Shown here: piece by piece, positions 1 to 8,300 of the stretch
Numbering within the stretch: position 1 is the first letter of the stretch
Layout: every line of letters begins with the position of its first letter
Origin: Altererythrobacter sp. Root672
Lineage (GTDB): Bacteria; Pseudomonadota; Alphaproteobacteria; Sphingomonadales; Sphingomonadaceae
Direction of reading: 5' to 3'
Length of the DNA: 64,000 nucleotides
Assembly (NCBI RefSeq): GCF_001427865.1
Contig: NZ_LMHH01000003.1
Location: 527,454-591,453 of the forward strand
Made by a program: the position numbers and the translations under genes
Notes under the pieces: model-generated
Database searches by the model: none
What the model saw: only the letters and a program-made list of their open reading frames with translations
Told to the model about the DNA's origin: nothing

Positions 1-189
1 CTTGTCGCCGACGTCAGCAGCAAAGCCCGCGGCGTTGGCGCCGATCTCGGCCACGGCTTCGTCGAGCATCTCCTGACGGCGGGCGAGCAGCGAGACCCTA
101 GCGCCCCGACTGGCGAGCAGCTTGGCCGCGACTAGGCCGATCCCGCTCGACGCGCCGGTGATGACGATATGCTGGCCGCCAAAATCCAT
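1..189 (-). CDS. Short-chain dehydrogenase/reductase, N-terminal part only
   Basis: The 63 visible codons start at an ATG at 189 and run off the left edge. They encode a classical SDR Rossmann start: a first beta strand, the glycine-rich cofactor loop TGASSGIG (about residues 11-18), and an RR-containing segment after strand 2 (LLARRQE). The Tyr-x-x-x-Lys active site lies outside the window. The start overlaps the stop region of the upstream phosphatase-like gene by one base, so the two are probably cotranscribed. The substrate cannot be told from this fragment. Confidence 0.85.
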   Translation of the reverse strand, partial: MDFGGQHIVITGASSGIGLVAAKLLASRGARVSLLARRQEMLDEAVAEIGANAAGFAADVGDK

Positions 190-650
190 CAGGTATCCCT
201 CTCCCGTATGAAGGCCGCCCATTGCGGGGCGGCCGGATGGTCGCTTCGTTCCGGCGACCACTGTTGTTCCATGAGCGCCCGTGCCACAGGCTCGGGCATT
301 CCGGCAACGTCGCGATTGTAGCGGTAGCAGAATGCCGAAGCACGCCAGTTAAGGATGCAATGGACGTGGACCGGCCCGTCGGTCGCTTCCAACGCCTTTG
401 CGAATGCCTCGTAATGCGCTTCCTCGGGCGCGTCGAATGGCACGGGAATGTGGGTGTAGCCGATACCCTGTGCGGCGAATGCGTTGTCCGCATCCGGCAA
501 GGCTTCGGGATTGTCGGCCATGGCGAGAAAGATGACGTGCTTGACGCCGATCTCGGCCAGTCGCTCCGGGTCGGCCTGCTCCAACTTCCCGGAGGTCGAC
601 AGGCGCTCCGACAGGCGCTGCCATGCGAGGATGTCGTCGGGGTCACGCAT
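189..650 (-). CDS. Protein tyrosine phosphatase-like protein (DUF442-like)
   Basis: A 153-residue protein with a P-loop-like segment HCILNWRAS, giving Cys98 and Arg103 in a C-x4-R arrangement. This fits the DUF442/beta-lactamase-hydrolase-like branch of cysteine phosphatases better than classical C-x5-R enzymes. The loop lacks the usual glycine, which is known in a subset of alphaproteobacterial members, so activity is uncertain. The ATG at 650 has a GGAGA ribosome-binding site. It overlaps the following SDR gene by one base, suggesting an operon. No signal peptide or membrane segment is seen. The physiological substrate is unknown. Confidence 0.7.
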   Translation of the reverse strand: MRDPDDILAWQRLSERLSTSGKLEQADPERLAEIGVKHVIFLAMADNPEALPDADNAFAAQGIGYTHIPVPFDAPEEAHYEAFAKALEATDGPVHVHCILNWRASAFCYRYNRDVAGMPEPVARALMEQQWSPERSDHPAAPQWAAFIRERDT

Positions 651-660
651 CGCAGCTTCT

Positions 661-729
661 CCGTTCGTGGTGAGCTTGTCGAACCACGCTTAGCGCCTGC
701 CTGTCCTTCGACAAGCTCAGGACGAACGG
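661..729. repeat. Intergenic palindromic repeat, family II
   Basis: An imperfect inverted repeat. The left arm reads CGTTCGTGGTGAGCTTGTCG and the right arm is CGACAAGCTCAGGACGAACG. The same pair of arms recurs near 15.4, 41.8, 45.8, 53.5 and 59.9 kb, always between genes. Confidence 0.85.
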
Positions 730-751
730 AGGGGGGAGTTTGAGCGGCGGA

Positions 752-1624
752 TCAAGCCAGCCCCAGCACCTTCGCCGCGTTGTCCTTCATGATCAGCGGC
801 ATGACTTCCTCGCGGAAGCCCACTTCGGCCGCGGCGGCCATCCACTTGTCCGGGTGGATCAGCGGAAAGTCGGTGCCGAACAGCATCTTATGCTTGAGCT
901 GGGTGTTGGCGTACTGGATCACCTGCTTGGGGAAGTACTTCGGGCTCCAGCCGGACAAGTCGATGAACACGTTGTTCTTGTGCAGCGCCATCGACAGGCT
1001 CTCGTCGACCCAAGGCCAGCTGGGGTGGGCGAGGATGATCTTCATGTCAGGGAAGTCGACCGCGACATCATCGATCAGGATCGGCTGGCCGTACTTGAGC
1101 CGCATGCCGCCACCGCCGCGCATGCCGGTGCCCATGCCCGAGTGGCCGGTGTGGAAGATCGCGGGCAGACCGTATTCGGCGATCACTTCGTAGATCGGGT
1201 AGGCCATGCGGTCGGCGGGATGGGCGTTCTGGGCGATGCCGTGGAACTTGAAGCCCTTGACCCCATAGTTCTCGATCAGGTCGCGCGCCTCACGGGCACC
1301 GTACTTGCCCTTGTGCGGATCGATGCTGGCGAAAGCCATGCAGATGTCGTCGTTCTTGGCGGCCTGTTCGGCGACTTCGTAGTTGCTCACGCGCTTGGCG
1401 CCCATCGCGCTTTCGCAGTCGACCGTGAACAGGACGAGCGCAATGTTGGATTCGCGGTAAAGCTCGATGATCTCGGGCATTTTCGGCCGTTCGCGCGGCG
1501 CCTTGAAGTAGGCGCTGGCGGCATCGAAATACTTGCCCATGACCGGATCTTCCGGATCGTGGCAGGAGACCTCCGCATGGACGTGGACGTCGATGGCGCG
1601 GATCTTGGCGAGGTCGATGGGCAC
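752..1624 (-). CDS. Amidohydrolase-2 family metal-dependent hydrolase
   Basis: A COG2159-type TIM-barrel amidohydrolase. It carries the N-terminal metal motif DVHVHAE, a FKFHG strand, a FHTGHSG segment, ILAHPSWPW and the C-terminal FGTDFP aspartate. Family members hydrolyse or decarboxylate aromatic and acyl-CoA substrates. Here the substrate is unknown, but the neighbouring dehydrogenases and the lig genes suggest an aromatic compound. I place the start at the GTG at 1624, preceded by AGGAA at good spacing. An ATG at 1666 in the same frame has no ribosome-binding site. The gene lies downstream of an aldehyde dehydrogenase, separated from it by an inverted repeat. Confidence 0.8.
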   Translation of the reverse strand: MPIDLAKIRAIDVHVHAEVSCHDPEDPVMGKYFDAASAYFKAPRERPKMPEIIELYRESNIALVLFTVDCESAMGAKRVSNYEVAEQAAKNDDICMAFASIDPHKGKYGAREARDLIENYGVKGFKFHGIAQNAHPADRMAYPIYEVIAEYGLPAIFHTGHSGMGTGMRGGGGMRLKYGQPILIDDVAVDFPDMKIILAHPSWPWVDESLSMALHKNNVFIDLSGWSPKYFPKQVIQYANTQLKHKMLFGTDFPLIHPDKWMAAAAEVGFREEVMPLIMKDNAAKVLGLA

Positions 1625-1685
1625 GTCTGCGGTTCCTGAATCGGTTCGGTCGTTGCCCCCATGCATTCGGGGGGCAGGTATGACA

Positions 1686-1720
1686 AGGCCGGCCTGTCAC
1701 GCTCCGCGACAGGCCGGCCT
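1686..1720. repeat. Perfect 13-bp inverted repeat between two genes
   Basis: AGGCCGGCCTGTC and its exact reverse complement flank a 9-nt loop. It lies between the ends of the aldehyde dehydrogenase and the amidohydrolase gene. Neither strand has a T-run after the stem, so a processing or mRNA-stability hairpin is as likely as a terminator. A fragment of repeat family III (CCCG-loop-CGGG) follows at 1727-1740. Confidence 0.7.
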
Positions 1721-1756
1721 CGCTATCCCGCTCACGCGGGAACCATGGCTCCAGCG

Positions 1757-3271
1757 TTAGAGCTGGATGATGACCGTCTTGGTTTCCTGGTAGCATTCGA
1801 ACCCGGCCTGGCCCTGTTCACGACCCAGACCCGACTCCTTGTAGCCGCCGAACGGCAGCGCGGTGTCGATCGTGGCGTGGCAGTTGCCCCACACGGTGCC
1901 CGATTTGATCTTCGAGGCGAGGCGATGCATCGCGCTGACATCCTTGGTCCAGACGCCGGCGCCGAGGCCGAAGTTGGTGTCGTTGGCCATCTTGGCGACC
2001 TCGTCGAGGTCTTCGAAGCGCTGTGCGACGACAACCGGTCCGAAGATCTCTTCGCGAACCACGCTCATTTGCGGGTTCACGTTGGCGAGGATCGTCGGGT
2101 TGACGTAGTAGCCGCCGTCGCTGGCCGGGGCGTCGCCGCCCATGACCACGCTGGCGCCGTCACGCTTGCCGGCTTCGATGTAGCCGAGCACCTTCTCGTG
2201 CTGCTCCTTCGACACCAACGGGCCCATGTGGCCGGCGGGGTCGAGCGAAGCGCGCGGGCTCCAGAAGTCGGCGGTCTTGGTCATGCCTTCGAGCACGTCG
2301 TCGAAGATCGACTTGTGCGCGAACAGGCGCGAACCGGCGACGCAGACCTGGCCGGAGTTGAAGAAGATCGCGCCGGCAACGCCCGGAGCGGTCGTGGCGA
2401 CGTCGACGTCCGGCATGACGACGACCGGGCTCTTGCCGCCCAGCTCGAGCGTCACGCGCTTCATCGTGTCGGTGGCGTTCTTGTTGATCACCTTGCCGAT
2501 CTCGGTCGAGCCGGTGAAGGCGATCTTGTTGACGTCGGGGTGCTTGACCATGCGGTCGCCCGCGGTGTGCCCGTTGCCGGTGATGATGTTGATCACGCCT
2601 GCCGGGAAGCCGGCTTCCTGCACCAGGTCGGCCAGCTTCAGCGCGGTGAGGCTGGTCTGTTCGGCTGGCTTGAGCACGGTGCAGCAACCCGCGGCGACCG
2701 CCGGAGCGATCTTGAGGCAGGCCATCAGCAGCGGGAAGTTCCACGGCACGATCTGGGCGCAGACGCCGATCGGCTCCTTGACGGTGTAGCTGAACACGGT
2801 GCCGGTCGGCATGGTGTAGGGGTTGATTACCTGGCCGCCGGTCTTGCTGGCCCAGCCGGCCATGAATCGGATCTGGCTGATCGCGCCCGGGATATCGACC
2901 GCGCCAGCCATGCCCTTGGGCTTGCCGTTGTCGATCGCTTCGAGCTCGGCAAACAGGTCTGCGTCGCGTTCCAGCAAGTCGGCGAAGCGGTGCATGACAC
3001 GTTCGCGCTGCATCGGCGGCAGGCCGTACCAGCGGTTGTCGTCGAATGCGGTGCGTGCGGCGGCGACGGCCCGATCAACATCCTTGTCCGAAGCGTCGAC
3101 GATCTTGCCGACGATTTTGCCGTTCGACGGGTCTTCGACGTCGAGCGTCTTGTCGTGCGAAGAATCGACCCACTCGCCGTTGATGAACAGCTGCGGCTTG
3201 CGTGCCAGGAAATCCTTGGCGGCCTGAGAATACTCCCGCTGAGTGCGGTCGATGGTGGTGACTTCGTTCAT
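1757..3271 (-). CDS. NAD(P)-dependent aldehyde dehydrogenase
   Basis: A 504-residue ALDH-superfamily protein of full length. Recognisable elements are the PWNFP segment, the FTGSTEIGK cofactor loop, ELGGKSP with the general-base glutamate, and the catalytic cysteine in GQVCVAGSR. It oxidises an aldehyde to its carboxylate in the cytoplasm. The sequence resembles the betaine/phenylacetaldehyde dehydrogenase branch, but substrate cannot be assigned. The ATG at 3271 has an AAAGGA site. The next gene upstream is a quinoprotein alcohol dehydrogenase on the same strand, so the pair could convert a primary alcohol to an acid. A 128-bp gap between them makes cotranscription possible but not certain. 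Confidence 0.93.
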   Translation of the reverse strand: MNEVTTIDRTQREYSQAAKDFLARKPQLFINGEWVDSSHDKTLDVEDPSNGKIVGKIVDASDKDVDRAVAAARTAFDDNRWYGLPPMQRERVMHRFADLLERDADLFAELEAIDNGKPKGMAGAVDIPGAISQIRFMAGWASKTGGQVINPYTMPTGTVFSYTVKEPIGVCAQIVPWNFPLLMACLKIAPAVAAGCCTVLKPAEQTSLTALKLADLVQEAGFPAGVINIITGNGHTAGDRMVKHPDVNKIAFTGSTEIGKVINKNATDTMKRVTLELGGKSPVVVMPDVDVATTAPGVAGAIFFNSGQVCVAGSRLFAHKSIFDDVLEGMTKTADFWSPRASLDPAGHMGPLVSKEQHEKVLGYIEAGKRDGASVVMGGDAPASDGGYYVNPTILANVNPQMSVVREEIFGPVVVAQRFEDLDEVAKMANDTNFGLGAGVWTKDVSAMHRLASKIKSGTVWGNCHATIDTALPFGGYKESGLGREQGQAGFECYQETKTVIIQL

Positions 3272-3399
3272 TTACAGGTCCTTTCCCGAAACGAATCCCT
3301 GTTTGCGGTCAGACTAGCAAACGGGGGACGGGCACGCCACGGCGCGCCTCTTGCTAACGGTCGTTACAATCGCGTGGCGGCTGTGTCGATTCCTATCCG

Positions 3400-5535
3400 T
3401 CAGGTGGTGGAGGGGCGGGCCGCCGCCTTCCCCTCCAGCACCTTGTCCTCGTTCGCGCGCTTGATGATGTACTGGCGGACGGCCTCGATCTGGTCGCGGC
3501 TGAGCGACGGGGCGAAGCTGACCATGCCGTTGTCTTTCAGGGCGCCGTCATGGACGATCGCCATGAAGGTGTCCTGACTCTCGATCGCCGCGCTACGCCG
3601 CAAGTCGGGCAGCACGGTCGAGCCGATCGCCGCGTCGTTGTGGCACTGGCTGCAATAACGGCCGAAGCTGTACTTGCCCGAAGCGACTTGCGCGGCCGTT
3701 CCGGTGAACGGCGGCGGATCGAGCGGGCGGCGGTCGAACGGCTTGGCCGGCGGAAGCTTGGCGGTGCCGCCGAGCTTGAATACCAGCAAGCGCGAGATGT
3801 TCGGCAACGGACCCGACTGCTCGGTCAGGATGCCGCCGGGCGAAAGCGGGAAGACCCCGCCCCAGCCGGCCAGCACCGCCACGTATTGCTCGCCGTTGAT
3901 GCTGTAGGTGATCGGCGGAGCGATGATGCCGGTCTGGGCCGGGAACGACCACAGCTTGCGGCCGTCATGCGCGCCATAGGCGGTGAAGTTACCCGCCGCG
4001 GTACCCTGGAACACCAGGCCGCCGCCGGTCGAGAGCAGGCCGCCGTTCCACGGACCCGGATAGGGCACGCGCCAGCGCTCCTTCTGCGCCACCGGATCCC
4101 AGGCGATCAGCGCGCCCTTGGTGGCGGCTGCTGCGGCTTCGCGCACAGCGGCATCGGCCGGCATGGCGCCTGCCGAAAGGTCGATGCCGGTGTTCATGCC
4201 GCGGTTGAGGTCGGGCTTCCAACCGGCTTCAGGAAAGTAGGGGAAGGCGGCCTCGATCGCAGGGATGTAAACGAGCCCCTCGTTCGGGTTGAAGGCCATC
4301 GGGTGCCAGCTATGCCCGCCGCCCGCGCCCGGCGTGCTGACGAACGGCTTGCCGGTGAGGTCGAAGCGGGCCTCAGGGTTCACGATCGGGCGGCCGGTCT
4401 TCATGTCGATGCCGCTGGTCCAGTTCTGCGGCACGTAGTTGTTGGCCGAGATCAGCTCGCCCGTCGCGCGGTCGAGCACGTAGAAGAAGCCGTTCTTGGG
4501 CGCCTGCATCAGGACCTGGCGCATCTTCCCGCCGATCTCGATGTCGGCCAGCATGATGTGCTGGGTGGCAGTGAAGTCCCAGGTCTCGCCCGGCGTTTCT
4601 TGGTAGTGCCAGACGTACTCGCCGGTCTTGGGCCGGATGGCGACGATCGAGGACAGGTACAGGTTGTCCCCGCCGCCGGGCGAGCGGATGGCCTGGTTCC
4701 ACGGAGAGCCGTTGCCGACGCCGATGTAGAGCAAGTCGAGCTTGGGATCGTAGGCCATCGCGTCCCACACGGTCCCGCCGCCGCCGAGCTTCCAGAAGTC
4801 GCCCTTCCAGGTCTCGCGCGCCTTGGCGAGGTAGTCGGGTTCCTTGCCGTCCTCACCCGGTGCGCCGGGCACGGTGTAGAAGCGCCACGCCTGCTCGCCG
4901 GTCTCGGCGTCATAGGCCGTCACATAGCCGCGCACGCCGAACTCGGCGCCGCTGTTGCCGATGATGACCTTGCCGTCGATCACGCGCGGAGCGCCGGTGA
5001 TGGTGTAGGACTTGGTCTGATCGACCGTGACCTTGGACCAGGCTTCCTTGCCGGTGTTGCGGTCGAGCGCGACCAGGCGGCCGTCGAGGGTGCCGAGGTA
5101 GAGCTTGTCGCCCCACGCGGCCATGCCGCGGTTGACGACGTCGCAGCAGGCCTTGGGCCCGGTTTCGCCCGGCACCTTCGGATCATAGTCCCACAGCGGC
5201 TTGCCGGTGGCGCCGTCGTAGGCCTTCACCTTGCTCCAGGCCGTGGTGACGTAGATCTTGCCGTCGATGACCAGCGGCGTGCCTTCCTGGCCGCGCGCGG
5301 TGTCGAGATCGGCGAACCAGGTGAGACCGAGCTTGCCGACCGTATCGCCATTGATCTGATCGAGCGGGCTGTAGCGCTGCTCAGAATAATCGCGGCCGTA
5401 AGTCATCCAGTTGGCGGTGTCGGCGGCGGCGTTGACCAGCTGCTCTGCCCCGATGCCGTCGCTGACGGCGTCCTTCTTGCACCCTGCGAGCGCCAAGGCC
5501 GCGCAGGCTGCTGCGATCAAGATTCTGTGCTTCAT
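3400..5535 (-). CDS. Quinohemoprotein (PQQ plus heme c) alcohol dehydrogenase, lipoprotein
   Basis: A 711-residue type II quinohemoprotein alcohol dehydrogenase. It has an eight-bladed PQQ propeller, the vicinal disulfide pair Cys130-Cys131, the probable catalytic base Asp320 in TWDFTAT, and a C-terminal cytochrome c domain with CSQCH at 628-632 and likely axial Met671. The residue two after Asp320 is Thr322 rather than Asp, which by analogy with MxaF versus XoxF suggests calcium rather than a lanthanide. The N-terminus has a signal peptide with lipobox LAGC (Cys19), so it should be a periplasm-facing lipoprotein. It oxidises primary alcohols and passes electrons to a cytochrome c. Confidence 0.93.
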   Translation of the reverse strand: MKHRILIAAACAALALAGCKKDAVSDGIGAEQLVNAAADTANWMTYGRDYSEQRYSPLDQINGDTVGKLGLTWFADLDTARGQEGTPLVIDGKIYVTTAWSKVKAYDGATGKPLWDYDPKVPGETGPKACCDVVNRGMAAWGDKLYLGTLDGRLVALDRNTGKEAWSKVTVDQTKSYTITGAPRVIDGKVIIGNSGAEFGVRGYVTAYDAETGEQAWRFYTVPGAPGEDGKEPDYLAKARETWKGDFWKLGGGGTVWDAMAYDPKLDLLYIGVGNGSPWNQAIRSPGGGDNLYLSSIVAIRPKTGEYVWHYQETPGETWDFTATQHIMLADIEIGGKMRQVLMQAPKNGFFYVLDRATGELISANNYVPQNWTSGIDMKTGRPIVNPEARFDLTGKPFVSTPGAGGGHSWHPMAFNPNEGLVYIPAIEAAFPYFPEAGWKPDLNRGMNTGIDLSAGAMPADAAVREAAAAATKGALIAWDPVAQKERWRVPYPGPWNGGLLSTGGGLVFQGTAAGNFTAYGAHDGRKLWSFPAQTGIIAPPITYSINGEQYVAVLAGWGGVFPLSPGGILTEQSGPLPNISRLLVFKLGGTAKLPPAKPFDRRPLDPPPFTGTAAQVASGKYSFGRYCSQCHNDAAIGSTVLPDLRRSAAIESQDTFMAIVHDGALKDNGMVSFAPSLSRDQIEAVRQYIIKRANEDKVLEGKAAARPSTT

Positions 5536-5754
5536 GTCCGGCAGTGCTCTCCCTGGGGCACGTCGGCGACGTGACCCTTATCTTTGGGTCCTGCCTAATG
5601 TCGCCGCGCCCGTCCGGTCAAGCGGCGCGACAATACGGGATTTTCCCCGTTGCGGTGCAGCATGACTTAGGCTTATCAAGTGCACGTCAGTCGAGCGCGA
5701 GCCCGCGTTATGACCCTGGCCTAGCTTTGAACACTAGCCAGACAGGACACTTCC
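5536..5754. other. Divergent intergenic region
   Basis: This stretch holds the promoters of the leftward quinoprotein gene and the rightward methionine-synthase-like gene. I see short GC-rich inverted repeats (for example GCGGCG around 5600-5630) but no recognised riboswitch, terminator or operator. Confidence 0.4.
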
Positions 5755-6885
5755 ATGCCTACAAAGCTGCCGTCTCGCGCCGACCACGTCGGCTCGTTCC
5801 TCCGTCCCCGCAGCGTGATCGAAGCGCGCGAGCATCGCTCGGCGGGCAATATCGATTACTCCGAGCTTCGCGCGATCGAGGATCGGGCCATTGCGGACCT
5901 GATCAAATGGCAAGAGAGCCTCGGCCTCAAAGCCATTACCGACGGCGAGTTCCGCCGGTACTTCTTTCACACTGACTTCCTGCTCCAGCTTGATGGCGTC
6001 GAAGAGCATGGCGGCATTGCCAAGGCGTTCAAGAACGACACCGGCAAGGACGTCCACTTCGCTCCGCCGAAGATGGTCGTTTCGGGCAAAGTGCAGCACA
6101 AGAAGCCGATCCAGCTGGCAGACTTCGAGTACCTCGCCAGCCTGACCAGCGCGACGCCCAAGGTCTCGATCCCGAGCCCGACGATGTTGCACTTCCGCGC
6201 CGGGCGGGAAGGCATCCCGATCGATGTCTACCCGACGATGGACGAGTTCTATTCGGACGTCGCCGCTGCCTATCGCGCCGAAGTCGACAGCCTCGCCGCG
6301 GCGGGTTGCCGTTACATCCAGATGGACGATACCAACCTCGCCTATCTGTGCGACGACAGCCACCGGGCCGATGCAGCGGCTCGCGGAGTCGATCCGAACG
6401 ACACCCCGCGCCAGTACGCCAAGCTCATCAACGAGAGCTTCAAGAGCGCCCCGGCCGACATGATCAAGGCCGTGCACCTGTGCCGCGGCAACTTCCGCTC
6501 AAGCTGGGCGGCAGAAGGCGGCTACGAGCCGGTGGCCGAGATCATGTTCAACGAGCTCGATATCGACGCGTTCTTCCTCGAATACGACGATCCGCGCTCG
6601 GGCGACTTCGCGCCGCTGCGGTTCCTGCCCAAGGGCAAGACCGTGGTGCTCGGTCTGGTCACCACCAAGCTCGGCGAGCTCGAAAGCAAGGACGACATCA
6701 AGCGCCGGATCGACGAGGCGACCAAGTACGCCGATATCGACCAGCTGGCGCTGAGCCCGCAATGCGGGTTCGCCTCGACCGTCCACGGCAACGACATCAC
6801 CACCGAGCAGCAGGCCGACAAGATTCGCCTGGTGATCGAAGTGGCGGATGAAGTGTGGGGCTCGGTCCCGGCGATGGCGGGCTGA
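5755..6885 (+). CDS. Methionine synthase II-like protein (single MetE C-terminal domain)
   Basis: A 376-residue protein that matches only the catalytic C-terminal barrel of cobalamin-independent methionine synthase; full MetE is about 750 residues. All four zinc ligands are present: His241-x-Cys243 in HLCRGN, Glu276 in LEYDD and Cys337 in SPQCGF. The N-terminal DHVGSFLRP segment is typical of the COG0620 stand-alone family. Such proteins transfer a methyl group to a thiol, but donor and acceptor are usually unknown. It is transcribed alone, divergent from the quinoprotein gene. In a methoxyaromatic degrader a methyl-transfer role linked to O-demethylation is conceivable, but that is inference. 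Confidence 0.85.
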   Translation: MPTKLPSRADHVGSFLRPRSVIEAREHRSAGNIDYSELRAIEDRAIADLIKWQESLGLKAITDGEFRRYFFHTDFLLQLDGVEEHGGIAKAFKNDTGKDVHFAPPKMVVSGKVQHKKPIQLADFEYLASLTSATPKVSIPSPTMLHFRAGREGIPIDVYPTMDEFYSDVAAAYRAEVDSLAAAGCRYIQMDDTNLAYLCDDSHRADAAARGVDPNDTPRQYAKLINESFKSAPADMIKAVHLCRGNFRSSWAAEGGYEPVAEIMFNELDIDAFFLEYDDPRSGDFAPLRFLPKGKTVVLGLVTTKLGELESKDDIKRRIDEATKYADIDQLALSPQCGFASTVHGNDITTEQQADKIRLVIEVADEVWGSVPAMAG

Positions 6886-6892
6886 GGACCCA

Positions 6893-7027
6893 ATCCTCCC
6901 CGACCTTGTCTCGGGGAGGGGGACCGTCCGCGAAGCGGATGGTGGAGGGGTGTTGCGTTTTGCCGCCTACCCCTCCGTCACGTGCCTGCGGCACGCGCCA
7001 CCTCCCCGAGACAAGCTCGGGGAGGAT
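6893..7027. repeat. Intergenic palindromic repeat, family I
   Basis: A 135-bp element that begins ATCCTCCCCGACCTTGTC and ends with the near-exact reverse complement. Inside are the family's secondary arms GGTGGAGGGG and CCCCTCCGTCACG. Similar elements lie near 15.4, 35.8, 38.4, 41.8, 50.7 and 55.6 kb. Confidence 0.85.
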
Positions 7028-7092
7028 TTGCGCACCCTCTCCCGCAAACGGGAGGGGGATGATACACCTCTCCAAAACCTGGGGAGGGAAGG

Positions 7093-8250
7093 ATGCCGAA
7101 CAACCGCATCGACATGGTCGATGCCCTGCGCGGCTATGCGCTGCTGGGGCTGTTCCTGGTTCACTGCGTCGAACGGTTCGAGCTCTACTGGCTCGATCCC
7201 ATGCCAGACCCGTGGTTCGACGGGGTCATGGCAGTGTTCGCGGGCAAATCGTTCGCGATCTTCGCCCTGCTGTTCGGCTTCAGCTTCGCCACGATCATGG
7301 CCAACGAGCGGGCGCGGAAGAAGGACTTCACCCTGCGGTTCGTCTGGCGGCTGGTGCTGCTGTTCGGGATCGGCACCCTCCATGCGCTCGTCTATCGCGG
7401 AGACATCCTGCAGGTCCTGGCTGCGGTCGGGCTGCTGATGATCCCGTTCGATCGGGTGCGGTCGGACAAGGTCCTGCTGGCGATCGCCTTCCTGCTGTTC
7501 CTGCAGATTCCACTGCTTGCCCGAGCGTGGTTCGCGGGAAGTGCGGACTGGACGGCGGCGCAGCCATACTTCTTTGGGGACACTGGCCTCGCTACGCTGG
7601 CCACAGGGTCGTTTGCGGACGTGGTGCACGTGAACGCCGGACCGGGACTAACCGGCAAGTGGTCGTTCTATCTCGAAACCGGCCGCGTGCTCGAAGTCGC
7701 TGGCCTGTTCCTCATCGGGATGGTGCTGCAGCGGCGCAAGCTGTTCGCGCAAGCGGCGCAGCAGCGCGAGGCGTGGCTGGCGATCGCCGCCGCAGGAGCG
7801 GGCGTTTGGATCCTTGTCAGCCTGCTTGAGCCGCGGATCCTGCCTCCGGGACCGGACGCGGGCGGCTTGCCGATGCAGCGCCAGGCGATGGAATGGTTCA
7901 CCGGTCAATGGCGGGCGCTCTCGGCGATGGCGCTCCACGTATCGTTGTTCGTGTTGGCCTGGCACTCGCCGCTCGGTCGCGGGCTGGCCACGCTAGCTCC
8001 CGCGGGGAAGATGACGCTGACGCTCTATGTCGGTCAGTCGTTGGTGGCTGCGCCGCTGCTTTACGGCTTTGGGTTGGGGTTGTTCGACGACCTCTCGTCG
8101 GCCCAGCTCGTCGGCCTAGGCGTCGTTACGTTCGCTGCCCAGATGGCCCTAGCGGCGCTGTGGTTTCGTTACTTCCGTTATGGCCCGCTCGAATGGCTCT
8201 GGCGGGCTGCGACCCGCACCGACTTCAGCCTTCCCATTCGCGCAAAGTAA
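7093..8250 (+). CDS. DUF418 family integral membrane protein
   Basis: A 385-residue protein with many hydrophobic helices. The opening RIDMVDALRGYALLGLF and the C-terminal segment with GKMTLTLYVGQS are typical of the YeiB/DUF418 family, which is often found with transport or acyltransferase-like functions but has no firm biochemical role. It has about ten predicted membrane segments and no signal peptide beyond the first helix. A family I repeat lies directly upstream and a shared bidirectional terminator downstream, so it is probably a single-gene transcript. Confidence 0.85.
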   Translation: MPNNRIDMVDALRGYALLGLFLVHCVERFELYWLDPMPDPWFDGVMAVFAGKSFAIFALLFGFSFATIMANERARKKDFTLRFVWRLVLLFGIGTLHALVYRGDILQVLAAVGLLMIPFDRVRSDKVLLAIAFLLFLQIPLLARAWFAGSADWTAAQPYFFGDTGLATLATGSFADVVHVNAGPGLTGKWSFYLETGRVLEVAGLFLIGMVLQRRKLFAQAAQQREAWLAIAAAGAGVWILVSLLEPRILPPGPDAGGLPMQRQAMEWFTGQWRALSAMALHVSLFVLAWHSPLGRGLATLAPAGKMTLTLYVGQSLVAAPLLYGFGLGLFDDLSSAQLVGLGVVTFAAQMALAALWFRYFRYGPLEWLWRAATRTDFSLPIRAK

Positions 8251-8285
8251 AAGGGCGGCCCCGAGAGGCCGCCCTTCCACTTTTT
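8251..8285. terminator. Bidirectional intrinsic terminator
   Basis: A perfect 10-bp stem AAGGGCGGCC / GGCCGCCCTT encloses a 6-nt loop between the convergent ends of the DUF418 gene and the TonB receptor gene. A TTTTT run follows about 5 nt after the stem on the plus strand, and TTTTAC follows on the minus strand. Confidence 0.85.
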
Positions 8286-8300
8286 CTCGCCGAAGCTCGA

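Noticed and set aside
1661..3577. A 638-codon open frame on the plus strand opposite the aldehyde dehydrogenase
   Set aside because: It is the antisense of a gene with full ALDH motifs; its translation is low-complexity, rich in Arg, Val, Asp and Gly, with no domain pattern. High GC content keeps such frames open. The same holds for long frames opposite the quinoprotein dehydrogenase, TonB receptor, typA and cysNC genes.
5536..5754. Possible SAM or cobalamin riboswitch before the methionine-synthase-like gene
   Set aside because: I see no conserved riboswitch core or terminator/antiterminator pair in this gap.
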